DNA from: Cyclina sinensis
Taxonomy: Eukaryota; Mollusca; Bivalvia; Venerida; Veneridae
NCBI GenBank assembly: GCA_012932295.1
Contig: JAAONU010000014.1
Coordinates: 22,710,011 to 22,774,010 of the forward strand
DNA: 64,000 bases
Direction of reading: 5' to 3'
Both the position numbers and the translations under genes were made by a program. Below, one piece after another: positions 49,629-62,180 of the stretch. Under the pieces are notes generated by a model. That model was not told where the DNA came from. It saw only the letters and a program-made list of their open reading frames with translations, and did no database searches. Positions within the stretch are counted from its first letter, which is position 1; each line of letters opens with the position of its first letter.

Positions 49629-50560
49629 CTAGGGCTAGACTTTTCATCATGGTTTGGTTCTATTGTTATTGACAAAACAGAGAACAACATATCATGGAAA
49701 GTAGTGCAATTGAGCTTTTATGCACTAGACAATAATAATTGTTATTTCTTCCTCAACCTACTTCATTATTTCATTGATTAAAATAATTGTTACTTCTTTG
49801 TGCGTAAATAGATTGTGATATTCTTACACAAAACAAGCCAACGGCCGATACGACATAATAAAATTTGACCGCAATTCCTTTAAGTGTCTACTCTCTTGTG
49901 ACTGATGAATAATATTTTATACCTACAATATTCTACTTCAGTATTGATATCTTAAAACATTTTTTGTTTTTTTGTCAAACGAGTATCCGCTCAAAGGCTT
50001 TTGTCTTCAGATTTGACAAATTCAACATTGAAATGGTATGTAAGATAAAACACTTCTTACTTCAATCTGTCTTGATCAACTTCCCTGGCCATGCATCATT
50101 TTGTCAGTTAATTGTCTTGCATTATTAAACATTTTACTGTGTTGCAAATCAGAGTTAAATGTTAAAGTGGATTTCCCGATTTTTTGTCTTTTGTCTCTAA
50201 GGTGATGTTATTTTAGGAGGATTAGCGACAATGTCTTAATTAATCTAGATCTTACATACCTGTGACGTATTCAGTGAGAACAATTGTTTGATTTCCATTT
50301 TGCACAAGTGTATCATCTGTTTAAGCATCCATTTGATGCTGAAGCAGGCATAGGTTTGTTATAAATGTGTGTTTTGCCTCCAAGTAGTGATCTTAATTAT
50401 TTGCCCACATGTCTGCTAACTCTAACAGGTGTTTTTTTCAAATGATTAAGATGTGACATTTTATGGCGATACTTAAACATACGGAGTGCAGTCGATCCCG
50501 GGATATGACATTTTATCTACTTGATCTTATTCAGCGAATTTTACAATTCTATATTAAAGT

Positions 50561-50562
<2 letters not shown>

Positions 50563-50606
<44 letters not shown>
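50563..50606. repeat. (CA)22 microsatellite, expanded only in unit B
   Basis: The matching sites hold only about 5-6 CA in unit A (45663) and unit C (56307). Confidence 0.95.
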
Positions 50607-50610
<4 letters not shown>

Positions 50611-51366
50611 TAGAATATTTAAGTTAATTTTACCTTTTTACTGGACGTTTTTGTGCGAAAACAAACATATTGTAACTAGTGAAAATTCTTAGCTATGACA
50701 AACACGTTAAGTCATATCTTATTCAAAACCATTTATGATTGCTTTTAGTTATCTTTACACTTTCGATGAAATTTCATACATATAATGTATTTCTGGGTAA
50801 GAAAAATGAAATGCAATAGAGATTTCTTAGTTCTAAGAAAAACAATAATACCTAATGTGTTCCTGTCGTCATGGTGCAAAATTAAGGAATTACTTTGTAA
50901 TGAGTATTGGCAGATATGCCGATGATATCCTGTTCAGTCAGATTTTATAAATAACTTTTTTGGCAAAGATGGTTTTTGTTTTTTTGTTTTGATTATTTGT
51001 TAACTGGAAGATACATGGGCGTCTAGAAGAAAAACAAAATGACTTAAAACTGTGTATTTCTATGATTTTATGAACTAGAGACAACGGTCGTTTGGGAATA
51101 AAAAGTCTTAAAACGTCTCAAGAAACAGCCATCTTTATGAAAAGTATTAATGAAATAACACAAGAGCGATCAGTGATCACATGAGTCGCCTGATGATAGC
51201 CAATTAAGCAATTGTATTAAGGGGTGATTGGACATGTAAATGTAAATTCAGGTACTGATCAATTCTGTAACATTTCATTCAAATTGGGTTAGTAGTATAA
51301 GAGAAGTAGTACGGGCATACTTCAGAAATAAACATCATAAAAGGGTCATAACTCTGACAAAATCGT

Positions 51367-53185
51367 TCTGACTATCAAGAGGAAAAAGTGTATAACAGAT
51401 TGCCATGAGGAAAAAACAGTGAAATGCAGACTATCAAGAGACAAAAATGAATAACAGATTGCCAAGAGGAAAAAACAGTGAAATGCAAACTATCAAGAGT
51501 ACAAAGTGGATGACAGATAACCATGAGGAAAAACAGTGAAATGCAAACTATCAAGAGTACAAAGTGGATGACAGATAACCATGAGGAAAAACAGTGAAAT
51601 GCAAACTATCAAGAGTACAAAGTGGATGACAGATAACCATGAGGAAGAACAGTGAAATGCAAACTATCAAAAGTACAAAGTGGATGACAGATAACCATGA
51701 GGAAAAACAGTGAAATGCAGACTATCTAGAGTACAAAGTGGATGACAGATAACCATGAGGAAAAACAGTGAAATGCAAACTATTAAGAGTACAAAGTAGA
51801 TGACAGATTGCCATGAGGAAAAACAGTGAAATGCAAACTATCAAGAGTACAAAGTGGATGACAGATAACCATGAGGAAAAACAGTGAAATACAAACTATC
51901 AAGAGTACAAAGTGGATGACAGATAACCATGAGGAAAAACAGTGAAATGCAAACTATCAAGAGTACAAAGTGGATGACAGATAACCATGAGGAAAAACAG
52001 TGAAATGCAGACTATCAAGAAGAAAAGGTGGATAACAGATTGCCATGAGGAAACTTCAGTGAAATGCAGACTATCAAGAGAAAAAAATGACAGATTGTCA
52101 AGAGGAAAAACAAGTAAAAACTGACTATCAAGAGGAAAAGTGGATAAAATATTGTCATGAGGAAACAGTGAATTGCAGACTATCAAGAGAAAAAAGTGAA
52201 TGACAGATTACCTAGAAGAAAAACAGTAAAATGCTGACTGTCAAGATGAACAAAGTGAATGACAGACTGCAAATGGAAAAACAAGTAAATGCAGACTATC
52301 AGGAGGAAAAAGTTGATAACAGATTGTTATGAGGAAAAACAGTAAAATCAGACTTTCAAGAGAAAAAAGTGAATTAGAGATTGCCAAGAGGAAGATCAGT
52401 AAAATGCTGACTGTCAAGATGAAAAAAGTGACTGACAGACTGCCAATGGAAAAACAAACAAATGCAGACTATCAAGACGAATAAATGGATAACAGATTGT
52501 CATGAGGAATAACAGTGAAATGCAACCTATCACGAAGAAAATGTGAATGACATATTGTCAAGAGGAGAAGGTAAATGAGAGATTGACAAGAGAAAAAATG
52601 TGAAATGCAGACTATCAAATGAAAACAGTGAATCACAGATTGCCTAGTGGAAAACAAGTGAAATGCAGACTATCAAGAGGAAAAACGTGAATGACAGATC
52701 GGCAAGCGAAAAAGTGAATGACATATTGTCAAGAGAATAAAGTGAATGACAGACTGCTAAGAGAAAATAAGTGAAATGCATATTATTAAGAGGAAAAATT
52801 AAATGACTGATTGCCAAGAGAAACATGTGAAACAAAATGAATGATAGATTGCTACGAGGAAAAGTGAAACACAGATTGCCAAGAAGTGAAAAAAATGAAA
52901 TGCATATTATTAAGTGGAAACAAGTGAATAACAGATTTTCAAAAGAGAAAAAGTGAAATGCACACTATCAGGAGAAAAAAAACTGAATGACAGATTGTCA
53001 GCAGGTAAAAGTGAAGTGCAGACCATCAAAAGGAAGAAAAAGAATGACAAATTGCTAAAAAGAAAAAGGTTGATGACATATTATCAAGAGAACCAGTAAA
53101 AGGAGATTTCCACGAGGAAAAAACTGAAATGCAGATTGCCAAGAGAAAAGAAAATGAAAATGCAGATTGCCAAGAGGAAAAGTGA
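51367..53185 (+). repeat. Purine-rich minisatellite array C with homogenised 58-bp core
   Basis: The largest array, about 30 dimers. Between 51481 and about 52012 nine near-identical 58-bp units follow one another. The phrase 'aaatgcaaactatcaagagt' or a one-base variant begins at 51481, 51539, 51597, 51655, 51713, 51771, 51829, 51887, 51945 and 52003, an exact 58-base step. Outside this core the units vary as in arrays A and B. Minus-strand frames (51899-52186, 52472-52835, 53026-53241) are artefacts of the low stop content. Confidence 0.95.
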
Positions 53186-53369
53186 TACACTGTTTCACAA
53201 TGCCAGATTAAACATATTACCAACGAAACACGTCTTGCCAAAAATCGAAGAAAATATAAAAAAAGAAAATTCTTATAGTAACATATATCTGACGACAGAC
53301 ACCAACTTAGTGCATTAATACACTTATAAAAGATTAATTTATGTCACTTGCACGTGGAAGCATCTTTCA

Positions 53370-56300
53370 GTTGGTTTTGTTTTACATGAAACTTAAAATG
53401 TTTGTCTTTTCTTCCTTTTGAAAACAAATTCATTTTTATGGCATCTCTGTAATAAAACAAAAGGTCCAAGCTATGTCAAAAAAAGCTTTTCATTACTCTG
53501 TCATGTTGCCCAAAATACTGTGTTATACAATGTCGAACCTACCATAATTTTTTTGTTATCAAAACCCTGAAAATGATACTGCAAAAACGGTTATGTTCAG
53601 CTGATAAAATTGAATACCTTAAAGACAAAACGGCAAAAAAAAAAATATTTTTTATGTCAAATATTGCTAAAATATACGACTTTTATCCAGATATAAATGG
53701 GTTTCGTTACACCTTCCATGAAGAGAGGTAAGAAATATTTTATAACTGATGACTACAATTTATAGGCATAAAGTTTCTGCAAGACAGATGATAAACAGAA
53801 GACTTTAGATTCGTCTAAGAGGAGAGAGAAAGATTAAATAGTTATGTTTTCTCATCGTCTTGATAAAAATAAAGATATTACTCTGTAAGACTCTGTGTTA
53901 CAGAGTAATGAGCCTTTGCCAAGTTGTCATTAATTCTCCTTTCTATTAGATTGTATAAAAAGGGGGTTTGGCATGAAGTATTCCTGTCCAGTCAGTTTAT
54001 TTTGTTTTGTTCTGTTGATGATTGAACCTAAGCCTCATGTCAATTATGTTTTATTATGCTTGATAAAAATGTATCAAAGCAAAGAAAATGTCAGATAAAT
54101 AAGATTATTTTGCCAATAGAGATGAAAGGAACATCTTATTTCCAACAAATGAAACTGTAATTAAAAGTATTTTAAGCATTTTTTCTTGATAGGAAAATAT
54201 TTTGTTCCAGATATTTGTAGAAATCTGTACATACGGCGAAAATCAAATCTGCAGCAGGAAATTTCGAGTTAAACAAATCTTTAAAAGCTCTAGCATTTAA
54301 CTAATTGCTGAGTATAATCACCTTTTATAATTACGATTTAGTTACAACAGAATATGTTTTGTGTTAATAGTTTACCTCCGTGCACATTTTTTCATTCACT
54401 AATTCGAATATCACATTGAATGCAGAAATTATATCAAAGTTTTGAAATAACTTAGAGATGTTAATGTAGACATACTCCTAGTATTTTAGAAGATCATAAC
54501 TTCCAAGCATGTCTGATTTCTGAAATTCGTTTTGAGTCGATCATGATTTACTGACAACAAATAATTAACCTGTATAATTTCTTGTGTACTAATGGATAAT
54601 CTCTTGCACAGTGTCTTTAACCAAGGATCATATCAAGGTGTCAGACCAACAAGTGTCAGGGTTAGACTTGTCATCATGTTTTGGTTCTATTGTTATTGAC
54701 AAACAGAGAACATATCATGGAAAGCAGTGTAATTTGAACCTTTATGCACTAGACAATAATAATTGTTTTTCTTCCTTTCATTATTTCATTTATTAAAATA
54801 ATTGTTACTTTCTTGTGCGTAAATAGATTGTAGTATTCATACCGAAAAGAAAACGTTATTACTAAAAATGTGTTGTTACGCTATCAACGTGTTTTCTTCT
54901 ATTACTAGCAAAAGATTACCAGGGTATTTATGGTATTAGGGTATTTGACATAAATATTAGGACTATCGGTTTGAGCGTCATGTTTTTCTTCAACGCGTTA
55001 TTGCTTTGTATCTGCTCAAAACACTTGCATCCAACATCTGAACACACAGATTGTCATACCAGAGGGAGGCAAATAACGAAAACACCGTTAGGAAGATCTT
55101 AATTACAATTCTATACAAATGGGAATAAAAGGTGAAAACTTTAATTACCTTTTCTGTATTTGTCGATCTAATCTGGTGAACATCTGACACTAATGCTGTT
55201 CAAAGGTTCAACTTAATGCTTCAACAGACAGAAAACTAACAAAAAAAAGGTCAAACTTTGGCACATGTTGGAGATATCTTATGGACTTTAAATAGACAGT
55301 TCTCAGAAGGTGACATTGTTAACTTTTAGCTGGAATGATAAATATATGCTCGTATTTTCCACAACATGGCTTATTTCACACTCTAAAGGATATAAGACAT
55401 TATATAAAAAAAATTGCCCTCTAAAGTTACAAAGTTATATGCTAGCATGAATCTGCACTAATAAGACAAGAAAAAGAAGGACTGCAGTTTCGTCGAAAAA
55501 ATTTTGATCTCATATTGATATTTCCAGAAAGGAAAATCTCTCTTTTTATCCCTAAAATGATTATAAAAACACAAAACAAGCCAACGGCCGATACGACACA
55601 ATAAAATTTGACCGCAATTCCTTAAGTGTCTACTCTCATGTGACTGATGAATAATATTTTATGCCTGCAATATTCTACTTCAGTATTGATATCTTAAACT
55701 ATTTTGGGGTTTTTTGTCAAACAAGTATCCGCTCAAAGACTTTTGTCTTCAGATTTGAGAAATTCAACATTGAATTGGTATATAAAATAAACACTTCTTA
55801 GTTCAATCTGTTTTGATCAGCTTCCCTGACCATGCATCATTTCGTCAGTTAATTTTCTTGTGTTATTAATTATATTACTGTGCTGCAAATCAGAGTTAAA
55901 ATGTTAGAGTGAATTTCGCGATTTTTTGTCTTTTGTCTCTAAGGTGATTTTATTTTTAGGAGGATTAGCGACAGTTTCTTAATTAATCTAGATCTTACAT
56001 ACCTGTGACGTATTCAGTGAGGACAATTGTTTGGTTTCCATTTTGCACAAAAGTATCATCTGTTTAAGCATCCATTTGATGCTGAAGCAGGCATAGGTTT
56101 GTTATAAATGTGTGTTTGGCTCCCAAGTAGTGATCTTAATTATTTGCCCACATGTCTGCTAACTCTAACAGGATTTTTTTCAAATGATTAAGAATGTGAT
56201 ATTTTATGGCGATACTTAAACATACGGAGCACAGTCGATCCCGGGATATGACATTTTATTTACTTGATCTTATTCAGCGAATTTCACAATTCTATATTGA

Positions 56301-56852
56301 AGTAGCACACACACATAGAATATTATAGTTGATTTTACCTTCTTTCACACAACATTTTTGTGCGAAAACATTGTGTAACTATTGAAAACATGTTTCACGT
56401 TAAGTCATATCTTATTCCAAACAGTGTATGACTTTTTTAGTTATATATACACCTTCGACGTTATTTCTTACATATAATGTCTTTCTGGGTAAGAAAAATG
56501 AAATGCGTTAGAGATTTCTTAATTCTAAGAAAAGTTATAATACCAGATGCATTCCTGTCGTCTTGGTGCAGAATTAAGATACTACTTTGTAAAGAGTATT
56601 GGCAGATTTGCCGATAATATCATGTTCAGTCAGATTTTATAAATAACATTTTTGGCAAAGATGATTTTTGTTTTGTTGGTTTTGATGATTTGTCAACAGG
56701 AAGATACATGGGCGTCTAGAAGAAAAAAAAACAACTTAAAACTGTGTATTTGTTATGTTTTTTATGAAATAGATAAAACGGTCGTTTGTGAATAAAAAGT
56801 CTTAAAACGTCTCAAGAAAAGCCATCTTCATGAAAAGTATTCATGAAATACC
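53370..56852. repeat. Right-system duplication, unit C
   Basis: Collinear with unit A from 'acatgaaacttaaaatg' (53384) to 'gaaaagtattcatgaaatacca' (56833-56854), where similarity stops abruptly: A and B continue 'caagagcgat', C does not. Module a at 54640, module c at 55120 and module b at 56575. A gap relative to A lies at about 54910, and a second at about 54525, where 'ctgaaattcg' joins directly to the 'agtcgatcatgatttactg' stretch. The frames 54611-54796 (+) and 54990-55190 (-) are not preserved in the other units. Confidence 0.9.
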
Positions 56853-57979
56853 AAACTTATTTCAATGAAGGAAATGAAATCATTATCAGTACAAAAAATA
56901 TCCTTATTTTCACTTTATCTTTTCAGAATCTTTCTTTTCGCCAGTTTTAGTGCATACAAACATATTGATTATGTTTATAAAGTAATACAGTCCAACCTCC
57001 CAAGAGCAAACACCATTCCGTTGAAAGGAAGGTGTTTGTTGTAGAGAAGTTGTTGTTCTCGGGAGGCTCAACCAATCTTCGATGTTGGACTTGTCAGCTC
57101 GAAGTATTATCATGGTTATAATGCTTTGCAATCAAATATGATGCCTAGAGCCACACTGCTTTCTTTAAAAGCTTTCTTTATTTACATGTTATTTCGTTAA
57201 ATTTATCTGTATTAATCCAATCTTCCTATATGCTTATTCACTCCTAACCAACTAAATATAATTATAACGAATATAGACGGTAAAAGAGGTAAGGTCGTGC
57301 AATTAATAAATCCAATATTTTTAGACATGCTGTTATATATCTGTTTTTAAACAATAATTACTTTAAATAAGAAGACAAAAAGAAATAGTTTACGCATTTT
57401 ATTCCTTTGTATTAGACAAACGAAATACAACACGATACCTGGAATTCATGAATATGAACTGTGTTCTCAAGGTGTTTTTTTACAAAGGTGTTAAGATGTG
57501 TAAAATGACATCCAATTAGATCCGATATTACTCAAAGCATCACAATATTGTAATTATAATAAAGTGAAAATATTTCAGATGAATCTTAGTCAAATCCATT
57601 TCAACTTAGGAACACACGTTATTGTCTAAGTATATGGTTCTACTTTTTAAAACTTTCAAACAAATATTTATAATTTCTGTTTTAATTTGTCCATAAAAGC
57701 TGCTGTTGTTAACTAATCAATTTTAATTCATGAATGTAATTCAAAGAAATAGCACTTTTCCTTTGTATTCGGGGTACAGCATGCTTAAAACGTATTTGCT
57801 TTAAGTATTTTAAAATGCCATTTTTAGTTTCACCTAGCTGTTAAAGCAATATTTGCTTCAAACCAAAGTTCACATAAATGTGTGTGTTTGTGTGTATGCA
57901 CCATTTCTTGTTTATGAAACAAATGTGATGAATTGTGACTAGCCATTTTCCACATACTTTAACATAGAATCAAAGAATT
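56853..57979. other. Non-coding interval with an inverted repeat
   Basis: 'cctcccaagagcaaacacc' (from 56996) and 'ggtgtttgttg...ttctcgggagg' (to 57066) form an interrupted inverted repeat of about 70 bases overall, probably a fragment of a dispersed element. The minus frame 56910-57131 lies across it and is not called. A TGTG-rich run is near 57880. Confidence 0.55.
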
Positions 57980-58460
57980 GTTGTTTTCTCGCAAATTATC
58001 CTTCGCTGACAATTTTTCAAGACTGTATAACTTATTTTATGTCAAACTAGATATTTTCTGTTGTTTTATATGCAAGTAAAGATCAAAGAGTCAAACCAAT
58101 AAGTGTCAAGTTAGGACAGTTCTTCATTTATTCTGAATCCCTTGTAATCGACACATAGGGTCAAACATGTCAGGATGAATAGTTCACATGAATATACATA
58201 ACTAAGCCAGTTGTTATGATTGGGCAGTTGTGCAAAAGAAAAAACAACTTTATTTTTAGCTTACATATCATTATTCAAATCCTATTGCACAAAATAGCAT
58301 CCAAAACACAAACGCAGAAAATGACATATTTAATTACAGTTTGTATTCAAATGGGAATTGAAGGTGAAATCTTTAATTAACTTTTCTGTAATTGTTGATC
58401 TAATCTGGTAAATATTTGTCACATTTTGTACTCAGAGGTTCAACTGAAAGCCATATTAGA
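57980..58460. repeat. Right-system modules a and c, diverged copy
   Basis: Module a 'ccaataagtgtcaagt...gtaatcgacaca' (58090-58155), then module c 'tgggaattgaaggtgaaatc' and 'tgatctaatctgg' (58353-58410) and 'aggttcaact' (58435). In units A and C the same order a then c is kept at 630 and 480 bases; here at about 260. Confidence 0.8.
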
Positions 58461-59869
58461 CCGTCAATCAACATACTTATGTCAAAATCGGACACTGAAT
58501 GTGGAGAACTTCTGTGGTCAACTGATGCACCCATCAGGATATGACCGTATTTTAGGTTAATTTGTGATCCGATAATGCTTATACATGCCATTTAAGAAAA
58601 CGTGCGGCTGCATATTTGTTTAAAATGTTTTAAATGAGATATTGATTTTCATTGTACTGAAATTGTATTAAGCAAACCAGGGTTATATTGTATAATTTAT
58701 ACCTTTTCCTTTTCTTAGAGCCGTGAATCCAGTTTCTGCTAACGTGCTCTAAAGGCAAAAGGTCTACACTCCTTGGTGAAAATACGTCTGATTAAAAGGT
58801 TTTTTACGCAAAAAATTAAATAGAATTTCGATTATTTGATTGACAAACTATGAACAATTACCACTGAGATTTTCGCCATTTTAATAGGTTAAATCCAGGA
58901 ATAACATTCAGTGACAAAAGATAGGTTAAATAGTTTTTCACGAAAAGAATTTTCATCTTCAGCATTGAAAACTACATTTTAAATATTGTATATTATGAAG
59001 TACTGCTGACACTGATTTGTATTTGACGGTTACCTTTAATATTTTTCATTATTCTATTCAGTACGTTTGTATTTAAACTTCAAAGTACCGTATTTGTAAA
59101 ATGCTGGGCTGAAACCCCAAATGGCGTCTTATCGAAATTAAATGAATGTCTTTCTTAAGTTTATCTGCGTGTTTGTTATATGCTTGCATATATCACATAG
59201 TCAAATTATTTGATACAGCTGAAATAATGGTAGGTAGGTCAGGTTTTTGTTCACTGTCTAAGTATGAAAAATGCATGTTTCTTACACGTTCTTATAGTTT
59301 ATGGTCATTTAAGGGTATTGTCTGTGAGACAGTTGGCGATAACGATCATTCAAACAATTTCAAATAATTATATGTTGACAGTAATGTTATGTTGATATGT
59401 TCATTTTTAAAATAGGTATGCAGACAATTAGTCACATATATAACTTTTTTTCCCTACTTAATAAGAATGGGACAGACAGACATCCATTTAACAACCTTGA
59501 GAAAGGTCGTAAAGGGGAAATATGATCCAAAGTAATATTCTATATATTTTAACATGAAGACGTCTAAACATTATTCTGCCTAAAACGAATTATGTGTTTG
59601 AACATTTTTGTACAAAAATTGTTTATTTTAAAGAATATACGACTGGTTTACATTTTTGCACTGCATCACAACAACAATTTTGTTGTCCTTTCTTCGACTT
59701 CAAGTGGCATTGACTTTAAGTTTGTTCGCAGTTTTTCATAATCGTAGAAAAAAATATTCAATAACTGACAAACAAGCTTTACAGACATACGTTTTTATAT
59801 CGACAAAAGGTTACAAAGGGGCTCAAAATGTTTCTTAATTGTTACCAAAAGCAATAATCCTAATGTTGC
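58461..59869. other. A+T-rich non-coding DNA
   Basis: A shared word with 39.2 kb ('gtattgtctgtgagaca') lies at 59315. The frames at 59146-59367 and 59656-59838 have no motif. Confidence 0.45.
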
Positions 59870-60030
59870 CTTTTTGCCACGAACAAAAATTAAGGTATTA
59901 CTTTGTAATATTCATTGGCAGAATTGTCAATAATTTCCCGTCCAATTACATTTTATAAATTGCATATTAAGCAAATAGGATTCTTGTCTAGTTTGTTTTG
60001 ATTATTTGTCAGAAGGAAAGATCCATCGAA
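59870..60030. repeat. Right-system module b, diverged copy
   Basis: 'aaggtattactttgtaat.ttcattggcag.attgtcaataatttc' then 'ttttataaatt' and 'gtttgttttgattatttgtc' match 45810-45930. No minisatellite adjoins this copy. Confidence 0.8.
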
Positions 60031-60920
60031 TGTTTTATATGATAGCTGATCACAAAGAAAGGAAGTATCTATTTTCAGGCATATGACAATAGATTTATAT
60101 CCATTGAATAGCTTTTTTCTAATTTTTATTTTTTTTTTCATTTAAGAGTTCTGCGTCCAGTTACATTTCAAAAAATGCAAAAACAATTGTCTCCTCGTTG
60201 GCTGTTGTTAAATGCCAAAAGAAAAAATTTACGACTGTCTATCAGATAATAAGAGAATTGTAAAACTGATAACAATAAAACTATCTATTAACAAAACTGA
60301 TGATAACAAAGAAAAAGAGAACATCATCCCTATGACAATGAAACTAGTTAACTCTCCACAGGCTTTGAAGCCTCAGAGGGGAACGAAAAGACTAAGATAG
60401 CATTCCATTATATTTAAAATGGCTTTATAGTTATTGTTATCAAGTTTTGTAAAAATTGACATTTTTTTATTTAAGGCCACAAATATGATTGTTATTACAT
60501 AATATTTACAGCTTTAACCTACAGGGTGGTGTTTAAGAATTAAAAAAAACTGTATAAGTACATGTCGGGATCAGCTATCACTTTATACAGCGTGAATGTC
60601 TAATTTTAATATTATTATAAAGCAATGTGGTCATTAAGTGCATGCAAACAGATTAATCAACATTTTACATTGCTTTCCTATTAAATGACAAGGGTTATGT
60701 ATAATTAAAGGAAGTGCGGTAATGTATCTTACTTGAAACCTTATAAATATCGCCAGATATTCTACTGATACATTATCATGAAAATAAGGAATGCAATATA
60801 AAAGCGGTGTGTTAATTAGCATTTACCTTGATAGATATTTAAAATGGACTTGTCCATCTTTCAATTTGGACAGATCCATTAATTGCTTATAGGTAGTTTA
60901 TTGAAAATTTACCAACTAAA
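60031..60920. other. A+T-rich non-coding DNA
   Basis: Frames at 59953-60141 (-), 60212-60400 (+) and 60634-60822 (-) are short and lack motifs. Nothing else was recognised. Confidence 0.45.
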
Positions 60921-61030
60921 TGGCGAATAGTGCAAACCATCATCAGACTACACGGAGGTGCATGCTGATCTTGGTCTGCACTGGTCGCAAAGGAAGAGTC
61001 AATTGCCTCCAGCAGGGTAAGGTTAGTAGT
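60921..61030 (+). mobile_element. Bivalve palindromic dispersed repeat (MITE-like)
   Basis: 'gctgatcttggtctgcactg' and 'gtcgcaaagg' are hallmark words of a very common bivalve dispersed repeat. Arms 60921-60946 and 60965-60990 are reverse complements at about 20 of 26 positions, with a loop of about 18 bases. It lies between diverged module copies of the right system. Confidence 0.8.
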
Positions 61031-61059
61031 TCGTATCTTTTTTCTGCAAACATCTGGAA

Positions 61060-61600
61060 ACAAGGGTCCAGCTAGTGTGTCAGTCTGATTGTCAGGACTA
61101 GATAGTTCATAATTTATTTGGCTCTACTGTTATCGACAGATAATAAAAGAAGTATCGAGATCAAGAATAATTACTCCCTTAAAATGAAATGACAGTTGTT
61201 ATGTTGTACAACCTATAACTTATACTTTGTTTCCTAAAGCTTAAAATCAGTTCAACAAAATGGGAATTAATTTTATTCTAGCACTATTCCTGGACTCCTT
61301 GGATATGCAACACTGTGCTTTCTGTAGATTTAACATTCATTATATCAAAGCATGCAGTCCACTCAAAATAGTTTTGAATGAATTTTAAATATCAGCTCGA
61401 CTCCTCTAATGGAACTGTGAATTTATGACTGAAACATGTTTCTTAGGATTAAAAAATCGTATTAGTTTAAGTTTTCTGCGTGCTTACAATAATCTATAAT
61501 CCCAGTCGGCATGAGAAACAATTAATTTATTTCTTTGTAATGGGTATTGCTAATGCTGTCAATAATTTCCCGTCAAATTATATTCCATTGACTTTCTTAT
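61060..61600. repeat. Right-system modules a and b, diverged copy
   Basis: Module a variant 'gtgtcagtctgattgtcagg' and 'ctgttatcgaca' at 61079-61140. Module b variant 'ctttgtaatgggtattgc' and 'gtcaataatttcccgtc.aatta' at 61533-61580. The plus frame 61480-61668 overlaps module b and is not kept elsewhere. Confidence 0.7.
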
Positions 61601-62180
61601 TTGCCATATTGTATTATTCATTTTTTACTCTTTTTTCTGATATTAAAGCGCTTTTAACTTTATTTTAAAAACTACAAGGAAACCCAGTCTTTTGTTGTTA
61701 GGTTTACTTCTTTTTTTCTGATATCCAGCGCAAGTCTTGCTTTTAATCTAACCACACCTCCTGCATTTAAAGTTGAACTACAGCTTGCCCTGTTCTACCG
61801 CATCCATACTGGGGTTCACCTGGTTGTTTTGTTTTATTCTGCCAGTTTTGTGAAGCGTATTTCAGGCAAATAAAAATAGATATATAAAGTACAAAAAGTG
61901 CATTCATTGGCAACGTCACTTTAGTCATCCAAACAGTGCATGTACATTGTAGGTATTTTCAGTCTTGACAAATATATGTAATAAGCAGTTTTCGTAAAAG
62001 AAACACACGTGACAGATAACGATATATGAAAAGGTTATCAGCAGTCAATTTTCAGTATGAAGATTTTGCGTATATGTGATATGAATTAAGAATGTTCTTC
62101 TCTAATAGTTCACAATTCATTGAAAATTTGCCAAGGACTGATGTAGCTGTCGATTATTTATACTCGTAAAAATACAACCA
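61601..62180. other. Non-coding interval
   Basis: No gene or named repeat recognised. A T-rich stretch lies at 61611-61725. Confidence 0.45.

Larger units (their letters stand above)
47406..51366. repeat. Right-system duplication, unit B (rearranged)
   Basis: Collinear with unit A from 'cgacttttatccagatataa' (47430) to module a (48714-48734), and again from 'gccaacggccgatacgac' (49838) to the left flank of array C. Between these, one segment is inverted and placed ahead of its neighbour (see 48735-49628). The first ~170 bases of unit A are missing at the left. The (CA)n at 50563 is greatly expanded compared with A and C. Confidence 0.9.

Noticed and set aside
41593..53185. Minisatellite arrays as CRISPR-like repeat-spacer arrays
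   Set aside because: Both halves of each unit are repeated and related; there are no unique spacers, and the setting is eukaryotic. It is a tandem minisatellite.
49059..55190. Homologous frames 49059-49259 (+) and 54990-55190 (-) as a small gene family
   Set aside because: Both open from GTG rather than ATG, and the matching stretch in unit A (about 44340-44530) has a one-base deletion that breaks the frame. The similarity reflects segmental duplication, not coding constraint.
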